Source: Chloroflexota bacterium
GTDB lineage: Bacteria; Chloroflexota; Dehalococcoidia; Lucifugimonadales; Lucifugimonadaceae
Length of the DNA stretch: 64,000 nucleotides
NCBI GenBank assembly: GCA_018650845.1
Contig: JABIFF010000011.1
Coordinates: forward strand, 43,262-107,261
Direction: 5' to 3'
In this document: one piece after another, positions 52,273 to 61,634 of the stretch
Numbering within the stretch: the stretch's first letter is position 1
Layout: the number at the start of each line of letters is the position of its first letter
Notes under the pieces: generated by a model
Seen by the model: only the letters and a program-made list of their open reading frames with translations
What the model was told of the DNA's origin: nothing
The model's database searches: none
Made by a program: the position numbers and the translations under genes

Positions 52273-53708
52273 TATTTCGACCTCCCTAATCGTTTGCTTA
52301 GTTTCGATCTCAAAGAACCTGAAGAAATGGACGGGAAGTCACGAGTCGACGTCCAACCTGAAATCGGTGGTGGTGCTTTCTTCAGCCATCCGTTTCTAGA
52401 CAGAGGACGAAGCGCTAATCCAGCCAATCGCGCTCCCATATCGAAGCGTTTGCGTCCCATCATTCCCATGCGCCACATCTTCCAGACACCACGTTCTTTG
52501 GCAGAAGACGCACGTTCGCTCTTATCCGTAGATCCCTCGGCAGTTCGCCATCGAAGCTCAAGAAGCATTCGCGGAATATTAATCTTCACAGGACAAGCAT
52601 CATGACACGCCCCACAGAGCGACGACGCACTTGGGAGATTGCTGGCATCTTTGACACCCGTAAGCACTGGCGAAACGATAGCTCCGATAGGACCTGGATA
52701 TACCCATCCATAGGCGTGCCCACCGACCTTGCGGTAGACGGGGCAAGCGTTCAAGCATGCCCCACAGCGGATGCAGTTCAATGACTCTCGCATTTGAGGG
52801 TCTTCGAGCAAGTTCTGACGACCATTGTTCATGATCACCAAGTGGAACTCTTCAGGCCCCTCTTCTTCGTCCGATTTCCGGGCTTCGTTCACCATCGTTA
52901 CGTAGGTTGATATACGTTGACCCGTTGCCGATCGAATAAGAATCCGGAGCATCGTGCTCAGATCCTGAATAGACGGAACGATCTTCTCCATGCCCATCAC
53001 CGCAACGTGGACGCGAGGCACTGTGGTCGACATGCGACCGTTCCCCTCGTTTGTAACCAACGCTATTGACCCAGATTCGGCCACAGCGAAGTTCACGCCT
53101 GTTACCGACATATCGGCACGTTCGAACACTCCACGTAGCTTCTTGCGAGCCATCATCGTTAGTTCGGTGGCGTCGGGAACCCTGTCGCCTTCCTTGAAAT
53201 CATCATCAAGAAGTTTTGCAACGTCTTCACGAGATTTGTGAACAGCAGGTGCAATCAGGTGATAGGGAGTCTCGTTCGCCAGTTGAATTATGTATTCGCC
53301 CAGATCAGTCTCAACCGTCTCGAACCCCTCGGCGTTCATCGCCTTCTCGAGTCCCATCTCTTCCGAGACCATCGATTTGGACTTAATAACCGTCTTGATA
53401 TCACGCTTGTGGGCCAGGTCGATGATGTGCTGGCGCGCCTCTTCGGCGTCATCGGCGAAGAACACACTTCCGCCGTTCTTCTCGACATTGGTAGCCAGCA
53501 GATCTAAGTAGTAATCGAGATGAGCAATCGTGTGATCTTTGATCGCCTTGCCCTTAGTTCGCAGATCTTCCCACTCAGGCGTATCGCTGGCTGCTGTTAA
53601 ACGTCCTTTGAAGAAGCCCGTGTAAACATGCTCGATTGATTCTTGAATCTGAGCGTTGTTCAGCGTTTGAGCTGCTTTCGATCGAAAGTTAGCTGTGATT
53701 GGCTTCAA
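52272..53708 (-). CDS. lutB: LutB-like iron-sulfur LUD protein
   Basis: The central Fe-S subunit of LutABC. 478 residues starting with TTG at 53708. The N-terminal LUD domain has TGVNFAVAESGSIALVTNEGNGR (near 200), followed by two [4Fe-4S] motifs: CIRCGACLNACPVYRKVGGH (near 310) and CGACHDACPVKINIPRM (near 364). The VYPGPIGAIVSP sequence between them is a LutB hallmark. The start overlaps the stop of LutA by four bases (TTGA). Confidence 0.95.
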   Translation of the reverse strand: MKPITANFRSKAAQTLNNAQIQESIEHVYTGFFKGRLTAASDTPEWEDLRTKGKAIKDHTIAHLDYYLDLLATNVEKNGGSVFFADDAEEARQHIIDLAHKRDIKTVIKSKSMVSEEMGLEKAMNAEGFETVETDLGEYIIQLANETPYHLIAPAVHKSREDVAKLLDDDFKEGDRVPDATELTMMARKKLRGVFERADMSVTGVNFAVAESGSIALVTNEGNGRMSTTVPRVHVAVMGMEKIVPSIQDLSTMLRILIRSATGQRISTYVTMVNEARKSDEEEGPEEFHLVIMNNGRQNLLEDPQMRESLNCIRCGACLNACPVYRKVGGHAYGWVYPGPIGAIVSPVLTGVKDASNLPSASSLCGACHDACPVKINIPRMLLELRWRTAEGSTDKSERASSAKERGVWKMWRMGMMGRKRFDMGARLAGLALRPLSRNGWLKKAPPPISGWTSTRDFPSISSGSLRSKLSKRLGRSK

Positions 53709-54493
53709 TTCGACGCTCCCGTCGAGCTTGAATTGCGTATCGATTTAGCCAACGCCTCGGCAATGTGAATCACCTTCACGCTTGAGTCACGCCGTCGCAA
53801 TCCGCCTTGCATCTGGTAGACACAGCCTGTGTCACCAGCAATCACTGTTGATGCACCGGTTGCCTCAATGAAATCGAGTTTCTCATCGAGAATTGCCGAT
53901 GATATATCAGGCATTTTCACTGAGAACGCACCACCGAAGCCACAACAAACATCAGCTCGTTCCAACGGGGTCATCTCAAGACCTGAGATGTTCGAAAGCA
54001 TGTCCAGCGGTTCTTCGTTAATTCCTATTTCACGAAGTAAATGGCAGCACTTGTGATACGTCGCCGAAGCGTTGAGTTCTCCAGAAATCGCAGACGTGCC
54101 GAAATACTTGGATATGAACTCGGTGAGTTCGAAAACGCGATCGCCAACCAGAGCCGCTCGTCGCAGTAGATCGGCGTCGCCACGGAATAAATCAACGTAG
54201 TAGTTACGGACCATCGCTGCGCATGATCCTGACGGAACTACTATTGGCCCATCAGTCTTCTCAAACAATTCGATAAACCGAGCTGCCACCGGATGGGCTT
54301 CAGATCGAAATCCACTATTGAACGCAGGTTGGCCACAGCAGGTTTGATCGTTCAAAAAATGAACGTTCACGCCAAGGTGTTCAAGCACTTCGACTGTGCT
54401 TTCGCCTACAGACGGTGCGAGCTGATCGACCATGCAAGAAGCAAATAGTGTTACGTGTTTAGGAATCGTTGAATCTGATGAGTCATTTGGCAT
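53705..54493 (-). CDS. lutA: LutA-like CCG-domain protein (Fe-S oxidoreductase subunit)
   Basis: The cysteine-rich subunit of LutABC, oxidising L-lactate to pyruvate. About 262 residues from ATG 54493 (a TTG three bases upstream is also possible). Two CCG domains are seen: TCCGQPAFNSG near 57 and VCCGFGGAFS near 185, each with upstream cysteines (LFASCMVDQ and YHKCCHLLRE). It begins the lutABC operon and is divergent from lhgO across 92 bp, so the two 2-hydroxyacid oxidation units may share regulation. Confidence 0.94.
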   Translation of the reverse strand: MPNDSSDSTIPKHVTLFASCMVDQLAPSVGESTVEVLEHLGVNVHFLNDQTCCGQPAFNSGFRSEAHPVAARFIELFEKTDGPIVVPSGSCAAMVRNYYVDLFRGDADLLRRAALVGDRVFELTEFISKYFGTSAISGELNASATYHKCCHLLREIGINEEPLDMLSNISGLEMTPLERADVCCGFGGAFSVKMPDISSAILDEKLDFIEATGASTVIAGDTGCVYQMQGGLRRRDSSVKVIHIAEALAKSIRNSSSTGASN

Positions 54494-54585
54494 CAATAGA
54501 AATTATCAGATTCCCGTTGCTGATAAACGGTAATTTCTAGCGTTACTAACCGGCTGGGCTGTGGTATTTTTTTTCAATAGTTACA

Positions 54586-55848
54586 GTGAAAGCTAGAGAA
54601 AGAATAAAAGTGCGTTCAACGAAATACGATGTGATTGTCATCGGTGCGGGTATTATCGGCCTTTCGACAGCTATGAATTTGTTAGAGCGATTTCCGCAAA
54701 TCAAACTCGCAATTCTCGAAAAGAACGCAAAAGAAGGCACGCAGCAAAGCGGTCACAATTCCGGGGTGATTCACTCAGGAATTTACTACCGCCCGGGATC
54801 CTTCAAAGCTGATTTCTGTGTGGCAGGACGGGCGTCGATGACCCAATTCTGCGAAGAGAATGAAATTCCAGTTTGGACATGCGGCAAGCTAATTGTCGCC
54901 AGCGATGCTGCCGGGGTTGAACGACTCAATGCTCTAGAAGAGCGCGGTACTGCCAATCAAGTCGAAGGCTTGAAGATGGTCGACAACAACGAAATGGCTG
55001 AAATCGAGCCTCATGTTGTTGCCCTGAAAGCTCTTTACGCACCCGGAACCGGAATCGTCGATTACCGCAATGTCACAAAGGTCTACGCCGACCGAGTGCG
55101 TGCTGCCGGTGGTGACATTCATTTCAACACAGAACTCAACAGTGCCAAAGAAGTAAGCGGAACGACCGTCCTCAGCACCACTTCTGGTGACTTCGAAACC
55201 TCAAACGTAATCAACTGCGCCGGGCTTCACTCCGACCTAGTGGCTGAGACCATGGGAGTCGAGACCGGGCTCCGCATCATCCCGTTCCGTGGCGAGTATT
55301 ACAAGCTCCGCAAAGAGAGCGAATTCCTCGTCAAAGGTCTTATCTACCCTGTTCCTGACCCAGCGTTCCCGTTCCTCGGTGTTCACCTAACCCAAACTAT
55401 GAAGGGGTGGGTTGAAGCAGGACCAAACGCCGTGCTCGCAACTAAGCGTGAGGGCTATCGCAAGCGTGATTTTTCGATGCGAGATTTCCTGCGAACGATC
55501 ACCTTCCCGGGCTTTTGGAAGATGGGCGTACGCGAGTGGAAAACTGGCGTGTGGGAGATCAATCGATCTCTTCGAAAGGGCGTGTTCCTCGACAGTCTTC
55601 AGCAGCTTGTGCCTGAACTGACTAGCAACGATCTTGCAGGTACAGGGTCGGGTGTAAGAGCCCAAGCAGTCGACCGTGCCGGAAACCTCGTCGATGACTT
55701 CAGAATTGAAGAATCACGAGGTGCCATTCACGTGCTGAACGCACCGTCTCCCGGTGCAACATCTTCACTCGTTATCGGCAACTACATCGCCGATCTCGCT
55801 GTAAAGAACTTTGGACTTGAGGCTGCGCCACAAGTGGCGGTCAGCTAG
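54586..55848 (+). CDS. lhgO: L-2-hydroxyglutarate oxidase
   Basis: An FAD-dependent DAO-fold enzyme oxidising L-2-hydroxyglutarate to 2-oxoglutarate and passing electrons to the quinone pool. 420 residues from GTG 54586; GTG 54610 (just before STKYDVIVIG) is an alternative. Seen: GAGIIGLSTA (near 22-31) for FAD, QQSGHNSGVIHSGIYYRPGS (near 57-76), which is typical of LhgO, and RIIPFRGEYYKL near 227. Divergent from lutABC. Glycerol-3-phosphate dehydrogenase is less likely because the LhgO motif is nearly exact. Confidence 0.93.
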   Translation: MKARERIKVRSTKYDVIVIGAGIIGLSTAMNLLERFPQIKLAILEKNAKEGTQQSGHNSGVIHSGIYYRPGSFKADFCVAGRASMTQFCEENEIPVWTCGKLIVASDAAGVERLNALEERGTANQVEGLKMVDNNEMAEIEPHVVALKALYAPGTGIVDYRNVTKVYADRVRAAGGDIHFNTELNSAKEVSGTTVLSTTSGDFETSNVINCAGLHSDLVAETMGVETGLRIIPFRGEYYKLRKESEFLVKGLIYPVPDPAFPFLGVHLTQTMKGWVEAGPNAVLATKREGYRKRDFSMRDFLRTITFPGFWKMGVREWKTGVWEINRSLRKGVFLDSLQQLVPELTSNDLAGTGSGVRAQAVDRAGNLVDDFRIEESRGAIHVLNAPSPGATSSLVIGNYIADLAVKNFGLEAAPQVAVS

Positions 55849-55861
55849 GCTAGCCGCCGCT

Positions 55862-56854
55862 TTAGCGCATTCGGTTGTCGCCGGACCACATGTCAGCGTT
55901 AGCACCCAACTTAGCTTTTACCGGCACGGTCGCTGCCGAAAGTCGATCGGCTACACCGTCTGGCAATTCGTATTCGAACGCTGGGATGTTCAGATCCAGC
56001 TCTTCAGGCGAACGTGCACCGACAAGCAAAGCCGTAATACCAGGGCGAGAACGAACCCACGCTAGTGCGACTTTAGCCGGGTGTTCACCAAGCTCGTCGG
56101 CAATTTTGATTACCTGTGCAATCGCATCGAATGCTTCAGCTTCGCAACCGTCTTCACCATGATTAGATAGCGGTCGATCATTGCTGAATAGGCGCGATCG
56201 TGAAAGACCATCTGGAACATCGTCGGCAGAAGCGTATCGTCCAGTCAGAAGACCTTGAGCCAGCGGGCTGTAGCAAATCAGACCTATGTTGTTGTCGAGG
56301 CATTTTGGAGCGATTTCAACTTCGATAGGACGCCATAGCAAGTTGTAAGGCAGTTGGTCGGTGACTATTTCAGCCGACTCAAGTGCTGCTGAAAGATCGC
56401 CCACGCCAAAGTTGCACACTCCGATAGAACGAATTTTCCCTGAATCGCGAAGTTTCAAAAGTGCAGCCATCGAGTCTTCAACAGCAACGCTGTGGTTTGG
56501 CCAATGGATTTGGTATAGGTCGATGTAATCAGTCTGAAGCTTTTGAAGACTTGCGTCGCAAGTTTCTTCAACGAGATCGGGCACGAGATGTGGAGGGCTG
56601 ATCTTGGTAGCAATTACCGCTTCATCACGCCTACCCGCCAACGCCCTACCGAGTACTTCTTCAGAATGAGAATCGTCGTTATACCCTTCCGCTGTATCGA
56701 AGAAGGTGATTCCTTTGTCGAGAGCAGCATGGACAGTCGCAATCGAAACGGCGTCATCCTGAGGTCCCCAAACGCTTCCACCTGCAAACGGCCAGCATCC
56801 AAGTGCGAATTCTGAAACTTTGATATCGGTGTTTCCGAGCGAGTTGTACTGCAC
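55862..56854 (-). CDS. Aldo/keto reductase
   Basis: An NAD(P)-dependent oxidoreductase (YajO/PdxI-like group). I chose GTG 56854 (VQYNSLGNTDIKVSEF) because AGGAGA lies about six bases upstream and the family begins there; an in-frame ATG at 56929 would add 25 unrelated residues. That gives 330 residues. Catalytic residues are visible as Asp and Tyr in FFDTAEGYND (near 53-60), Lys in IATKISPP (near 82) and His in YQIHWPNHS (near 116). The C-terminal VGARSPEEL is the NADP-binding segment. It is likely monocistronic. Confidence 0.92.
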   Translation of the reverse strand: MQYNSLGNTDIKVSEFALGCWPFAGGSVWGPQDDAVSIATVHAALDKGITFFDTAEGYNDDSHSEEVLGRALAGRRDEAVIATKISPPHLVPDLVEETCDASLQKLQTDYIDLYQIHWPNHSVAVEDSMAALLKLRDSGKIRSIGVCNFGVGDLSAALESAEIVTDQLPYNLLWRPIEVEIAPKCLDNNIGLICYSPLAQGLLTGRYASADDVPDGLSRSRLFSNDRPLSNHGEDGCEAEAFDAIAQVIKIADELGEHPAKVALAWVRSRPGITALLVGARSPEELDLNIPAFEYELPDGVADRLSAATVPVKAKLGANADMWSGDNRMR

Positions 56855-57000
56855 GCGTGTTCTCCTAAAGGCAAGAAATGTCGAATTGCTGCGCACTCTA
56901 GCACCGCAGCCAGTGGATAGACCGGCCAAAGCCGGCGCTTCGAATCAGATATCATCTGTGCAGCAGTAGTGTTCAGCTACACATCACTCGGGGGTTATCA

Positions 57001-57894
57001 ATGATCAAAGTCAGTATCGCCAGCAGCGAAGATCGCGCAAAAGGCGTCGCTCAGTCTCTAGAACTAATCGATTCCGAAGTCGTTATCCCAGATCGCCCAG
57101 TGATGGTTAAGCCGAATTTCGTAACGACAACGAACCAACTGGCAGCCACTCATGTCGATGCAACCCGAGCCACATTGGAATACCTCTCAGGCAAAGGTGT
57201 CAGCGATTTCGTGATCGCTGTTGGTCCAGCACTTGGAACACCCGATTCCGGATTCGACAACTATGGCTACCGCGATCTGACCAATGACTTCAAAATCGAA
57301 TTCATGGATCTGAACACCGACGATCGTATCCCCGTACCCGCATTCGATGATCACCTGAACCCACAGACGCTCTACATGTCAAAACGCCTGTCAGAGTCGT
57401 ACGTCGTATCTGTATGTCCGATGAAGACTCACAACAACGTGGTTGTCACGCTCGGGCTGAAGAACATCCTTGTTGGAACACTTTCAGGTGTCGAAGAGAA
57501 GCGCAAAATCCACAAGGGCAGTAAGGCAATCAACCTCACGCTAGCCAAGATGGCACAGCATGTAGTTCCAGATCTCACCGTTATCGACGGCGTGATTGGG
57601 ATGCAAGGCGACGGACCTATTGACGGTTTCGAGATGCCATCGAATGTTGTCGTTGCTTCACATCACGGTATTGCTGCCGACGTCGTTGGTCTCCAAGTCA
57701 TGGGCTACGACCTCAACCAGGTCGGTTACCTTCGATACGCGATGGAACTGCGAAATCTAGCACTCGACGACATCGAGGTTGTCGGTGAATCTATCGACAC
57801 CGTGAAAGTTTCGTACGCCGATCACAAAGACATCGAAGAACAGCTAACGTGGCCGTTACAGGGCGACTGGCACGGCGTATTCGATCACGACTAG
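57001..57894 (+). CDS. DUF362 domain-containing protein
   Basis: A 297-residue protein of the DUF362 family, without the ferredoxin domain that many members carry. Family motifs are MVKPNFVTTTN (near 35), ATHVDATRATLEYL near 50, CPMKTHNNVVVTLGLKNILVG (near 139) and VIDGVIGMQGDGP near 195. Function is not established; some members are linked to iron-sulfur chemistry or metal handling. GGGGG six bases before the ATG supports the start. It is divergent from the aldo/keto reductase. Confidence 0.9.
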   Translation: MIKVSIASSEDRAKGVAQSLELIDSEVVIPDRPVMVKPNFVTTTNQLAATHVDATRATLEYLSGKGVSDFVIAVGPALGTPDSGFDNYGYRDLTNDFKIEFMDLNTDDRIPVPAFDDHLNPQTLYMSKRLSESYVVSVCPMKTHNNVVVTLGLKNILVGTLSGVEEKRKIHKGSKAINLTLAKMAQHVVPDLTVIDGVIGMQGDGPIDGFEMPSNVVVASHHGIAADVVGLQVMGYDLNQVGYLRYAMELRNLALDDIEVVGESIDTVKVSYADHKDIEEQLTWPLQGDWHGVFDHD

Positions 57895-58006
57895 ATCACT
57901 CTTTGATATCGGCTGAATCTGTGCCTGAGCTGCTAGCGTAACCATCTTTGAACGATGTCCGTACTATTCGACGCGCCCGGTACAGGCCGGCTCACCTATC
58001 CAATCG

Positions 58007-58510
58007 ATGAACACCTTTATGGCAAAACGCTTTCTAACTAATTTGAGTCTAGTACTACTTACAGCGATTCTCACGATGTCATGTTCGACCGAGGAGACCG
58101 CCAGCGAAATTAGTGCCGCAGCTGCCATCGCTAGTCCAACACCGACGCCCGTCGTGACCAACCAAAATGGATTGACTACTATCGTGGTCAATCTGGCTCC
58201 GACCGAAGGTGAAGGGCAAACCGGTACAGCGACGTTTGTATCCGACGGCTCAACGACAACGGTCGAAATCGAAGTGAAACCTCCTGCGGCTGAGGCACAG
58301 CCAATTCACGTTCATACCGGCGTTTGTACAGATGTCGGAACCGTTCGGCACGCGCTGCAGAATATCGTGAAAGGCATGTCCGTGACGATCATTGATCAAT
58401 CGATTGCCGAGATCACTGAAGGTGGAGCGCTGGTCAATGTTCACGCGTCCTACACAGAATCATCGAACTACACAGCGTGCGGTCAGCTTCCCGATTCGCT
58501 CACCAACTAA
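58007..58510 (+). CDS. CHRD-like lipoprotein
   Basis: A 167-residue secreted lipoprotein with a signal peptide ending at TMSC (lipid Cys26) and a Ser/Thr/Pro linker. The mature domain (about 55-165) has the layout of CHRD-like or superoxide-dismutase-like small domains: GTATF near 79, PIHVHTGVCTDVGTVRHAL near 102, GGALVNVHASY near 145, and two Cys likely to form a disulfide (GVC... and TACGQL). No metal or ligand is proven. Its 3' end overlaps the histidine kinase stop by 4 bp (convergent genes). Confidence 0.8.
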   Translation: MNTFMAKRFLTNLSLVLLTAILTMSCSTEETASEISAAAAIASPTPTPVVTNQNGLTTIVVNLAPTEGEGQTGTATFVSDGSTTTVEIEVKPPAAEAQPIHVHTGVCTDVGTVRHALQNIVKGMSVTIIDQSIAEITEGGALVNVHASYTESSNYTACGQLPDSLTN

Positions 58511-60045
58511 GCAGCATCGACGGAACTCTCACCAAGTTTCAGCATCGGCAGTTCGACCCTCACAGTGGTCCCCTGCCCTTTGGTCGAATCCACAGTCAGA
58601 CTGCCCCCGTGCAATTCGACGATCTGCTTACAGATGACCAACCCCAGACCGTTTCCGGGAACCTGACGTGTTTCACTGTTGTCTGACCGAAAGAACGGAG
58701 TAAACAGTTGCAACTTGTCTTCGGTTGATATTCCGATTCCGTCATCTGTAATTTCGGTCACAAAAATAGATTCGTTCGAATACGTGTTGACCGAAATATT
58801 CGAACCTTCAGGCGAGTACTTCGACGCGTTCGACAACAAGTTCGTAATGACTTGGTTTAGTCGGGTCCTATCACCATCAATTGAGATTGAATCAGAATCA
58901 GCGCTGCTGGTGATCGTTTGAAATTTTGCATCGAAAATTGGGTTCATCGAATCGATTGAACCGTCGATAATCTCTCGGACATCCAGGTTCGCCAATTCGA
59001 GTTCCAACTCATCGGCTTCGACCCGTGACAAATCCAACAGATCTTTCACCAACGCTCGCATTTGAGTCTCACCACGATTAATAGCTGCCACCATGCTTAG
59101 CTGTCGATCAGACAGATTTTCTTCTTTGTTCTTCATAAGCATTCCCGCAAAAGCTGAAATGCTGGTCAACGGATTTCCAAGTTCGTGGGTAACTACCGAA
59201 AGAAGTCGTAATCGAGATTCGTCTGCCAGTTTCAAATCAGCGTTTCTCTGGTCAAGTTCAGATACCAACATATGTTCATGAACAAGTAGCTGCTGTAGTT
59301 TGGATCGCGACTCGTTTTGAGCACGATGCCCGCGCATCACGACAATCATCAAACTGGCGAACACGACGGTCATTACTCCAATAACCATCCAGAACCTAAA
59401 CTGAGCGCCAGCGGAAGTTGCCGCATCAATAGCTGTCGATACATCTCGGAACATCACTATTGTGGTTTCGTGAGAATCGGGCCCAGGCACTCGTCCTTCA
59501 GTGAACACTGGCACACGAGTGATTACGGCCTCAATCAGCGCTGTATGCCCGTCTAGGCCGCTTACAGCCGCCGCACCTACGTATTCACCATTCGCAGTGT
59601 TAGGGCCTTCTGCGTACAACGAGTCGTCGCCGATGTAGAACGGGTCAGTCGAATAGATGATCTCGCCTGTGTTGTCCAAAATATCGACACGTGCAACCTG
59701 CTGGCCAGCAAGGGCGTCGAGGACGATCCGATCGATAACCGACATGTCGTTTGGCAGGCTGAGCAGCATGCCAGCGGTCGGATCGGTAATTTGGCTTAGC
59801 TCTTCGACGATGCGGAATGTCGAAACTTTAGCCGGGCCGAGTGCCTCTGTTTCCAGACGCGAGATAACGCTCTCACGTTCAACGCGGCTTGAAACGAAAT
59901 TCACAGCCACTAGTGCAGCGAGAACAATCAATATGCTTGCGAGTGCGTACTGTTTGACCGGTGAACCCGTGATTATCGAATCTTCAGTTGGAAGACCCGA
60001 ATGGCTTAACCCATGGTCAACAGAACTCATATTTTCCAGTTCCAC
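58507..60045 (-). CDS. Membrane sensor histidine kinase
   Basis: A 512-residue kinase. A short N-terminal cytosolic stretch leads to TM1 (about 32-51), then an extracellular sensor domain (52-215), TM2 (about 217-238), a coiled-coil linker, the HisKA domain with VVTHELGNPLTSIS (H near 290), and HATPase_c with NLLSNASKYSPEG, DDGIGI and GNGLGLVICKQIVELHGG. There is no receiver domain. The partner regulator is not adjacent; the lone receiver at 11700 is far away. Stimulus unknown. The gene converges on the CHRD-like lipoprotein with a 4-bp overlap. Confidence 0.95.
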   Translation of the reverse strand: MELENMSSVDHGLSHSGLPTEDSIITGSPVKQYALASILIVLAALVAVNFVSSRVERESVISRLETEALGPAKVSTFRIVEELSQITDPTAGMLLSLPNDMSVIDRIVLDALAGQQVARVDILDNTGEIIYSTDPFYIGDDSLYAEGPNTANGEYVGAAAVSGLDGHTALIEAVITRVPVFTEGRVPGPDSHETTIVMFRDVSTAIDAATSAGAQFRFWMVIGVMTVVFASLMIVVMRGHRAQNESRSKLQQLLVHEHMLVSELDQRNADLKLADESRLRLLSVVTHELGNPLTSISAFAGMLMKNKEENLSDRQLSMVAAINRGETQMRALVKDLLDLSRVEADELELELANLDVREIIDGSIDSMNPIFDAKFQTITSSADSDSISIDGDRTRLNQVITNLLSNASKYSPEGSNISVNTYSNESIFVTEITDDGIGISTEDKLQLFTPFFRSDNSETRQVPGNGLGLVICKQIVELHGGSLTVDSTKGQGTTVRVELPMLKLGESSVDAA

Positions 60046-60221
60046 ACTTCAACGATACGTCGACATCCATTGATCGGACTCGCGAGCAGATACGAAAGCA
60101 CACTGCGTGCTTCATCGCAGTAAGATGCGAAACGATTGGCTCACGATGCAACAAAAACTAGCAGATCGTTCCTGCCACATTCCCGCACCAATCCATCTGA
60201 GATAGAACCACGGGCAAACTA

Positions 60222-61418
60222 TTGATAATTACCAAAATCGAATACGAAATCTTAGTATGGCCAGAACTCAACCCACAGTTCTGGATGTCGTTATTACCCG
60301 TCAATCGACCGCACGAATTGATAGTCAAAGTTCACACCGATGAAGGTGTCGTGGGAATTGGCCACACCGATCAAATTCCGGGGATTTATCGAATCGACTC
60401 GTCAGGTAAACCTAGCCCTAACGCTGCCTCACGCATACTTCCGGATCTGATCGAGCCTCTATTGATTGGTAAAGACGCTGGTGATATCGAATCACGCTGG
60501 AACGACATGTTCGGCGTGACTTTCCAGAGAAGGTGGAATCGAAACGGCTGGACCCGAGGCCAGTTGATGGCTGTCATCGCTGCGATCGATATGGCTCTAT
60601 GGGAGATTGCTGCCAAACGCGTCGAGAAGCCTGTGTATCAATTTATTGGTGGTTCAGAAAACGCCATCCGGTGTTACATGGCTGGTGGCTACTATCGAGA
60701 AGGCAAGACCATCGAACACCTTAGACGTGAGATGGAAGTCTTCCGTCGTCAGGGATTTACTGCTGTGAAGATGAGAGTTGGCGGAGATTCGCTCGATGTT
60801 GATCTCGAACGCGTTGCAGTGGCTCGTGAGGCACTCGGCCCTGATGTTTGGCTGATGCTCGACGCTAACGAAGCGTATGAATCGAATGATGGAATCGAGG
60901 CTGCGAAGGCATTCGCTGCACACGATATCTTTTGGTTTGAAGAGCCGGCTCGCTGGTATGAAGGATCTTCGGTATGGAAGCGAGTGGCCGAAGAAGGTGG
61001 CATTGCAGTCGCTGGAGGCGAGCAAGCAGCTGCCCGCTGGGAAGCATCTGATCTGGTCGAATCGGGTGCTATTAGTTATATGGAGTTCGATGGCATGCGA
61101 ACCGGCGGGCCTTCAGAATGGCTCAAGGTAGCAGCAATCTGCGAAAAAGCCGGTATTCCAATGGTTCCTCACCACGGACCACTAATTCACGCACATCTCG
61201 TGTCGGCAGTCTCGAATGGTCTGATGGTCGAGGTATTTCCGAATCCAGCTGAATACGGCCCCGAAGACGAACTCGAATTCACGCGATGGGATCGAAAGTA
61301 CGAGATGTTCAGTTCTTACCCGGAAATAGTCGAGGGGAGTCTAATTCTCCCTGACACTCCCGGTTGGGGATTTGAGTTAGACGAAGATGCTGTGGGTCGA
61401 CTAAGAGTTGGACAGTAG
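60222..61418 (+). CDS. Enolase superfamily (mandelate racemase/muconate lactonising-type) enzyme
   Basis: Abstracts the alpha-proton of a carboxylate in a dehydratase, racemase or cycloisomerase reaction. 398 residues from TTG 60222. Catalytic features: K183-M-R185 in AVKMRVG, metal ligands Asp214 (LMLDANEAY), Glu240 (WFEEP) and Glu267 (AGGEQ), and His317 in VPHHGP as the probable second base. This pattern fits the mandelate-racemase subgroup of sugar-acid dehydratases. Substrate cannot be read. It stands alone between the kinase promoter region and the partial selC copy. Confidence 0.9.
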   Translation: MIITKIEYEILVWPELNPQFWMSLLPVNRPHELIVKVHTDEGVVGIGHTDQIPGIYRIDSSGKPSPNAASRILPDLIEPLLIGKDAGDIESRWNDMFGVTFQRRWNRNGWTRGQLMAVIAAIDMALWEIAAKRVEKPVYQFIGGSENAIRCYMAGGYYREGKTIEHLRREMEVFRRQGFTAVKMRVGGDSLDVDLERVAVAREALGPDVWLMLDANEAYESNDGIEAAKAFAAHDIFWFEEPARWYEGSSVWKRVAEEGGIAVAGGEQAAARWEASDLVESGAISYMEFDGMRTGGPSEWLKVAAICEKAGIPMVPHHGPLIHAHLVSAVSNGLMVEVFPNPAEYGPEDELEFTRWDRKYEMFSSYPEIVEGSLILPDTPGWGFELDEDAVGRLRVGQ

Positions 61419-61464
61419 GCCGAAGCTCGCTGTACCCAGTTCGTTCGTTGAATAAGCTGTTTCT

Positions 61465-61546
61465 TGGCGGGAGTGCAAGGTAGTCGAACCCTCCGCGCAC
61501 GCCGCCAATCCTCGCAGAAGGCACGGCGCACGCCAGCGGAGTTGAA
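61465..61546 (-). pseudogene. Partial, altered copy of selC (3' half only)
   Basis: On the minus strand this stretch repeats the tRNA-Sec sequence from the anticodon loop (TTCAAC) to the CCA end. It matches selC at 63902-63966 except for a 17-nt expansion at the tip of the variable arm and one substitution in the T-arm (GACTACC for GACTCCC). The 5' half (acceptor and D-arm) is missing, so it cannot make a tRNA. Its orientation is the same as selC. A 6-bp inverted repeat (61557-61582) lies next to the break. Confidence 0.85.
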
Positions 61547-61634
61547 ATTCTCAGAAAGCCGACATATTAGTATAAATCGGCTCTCCAAAAACGCTGTTTT
61601 GCACCTATCTACACGCATGCTGGTTACAAACCGC

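Noticed and set aside
56855..56929. 25 extra N-terminal residues on the aldo/keto reductase
   Set aside because: AGGAGA is placed correctly for the GTG at 56854, and the family begins at VQYNSLGNT.
61465..61546. A second functional tRNA
   Set aside because: Acceptor 5' strand and D-arm are missing and the T-arm has a mismatch; only the 3' half of selC is present.
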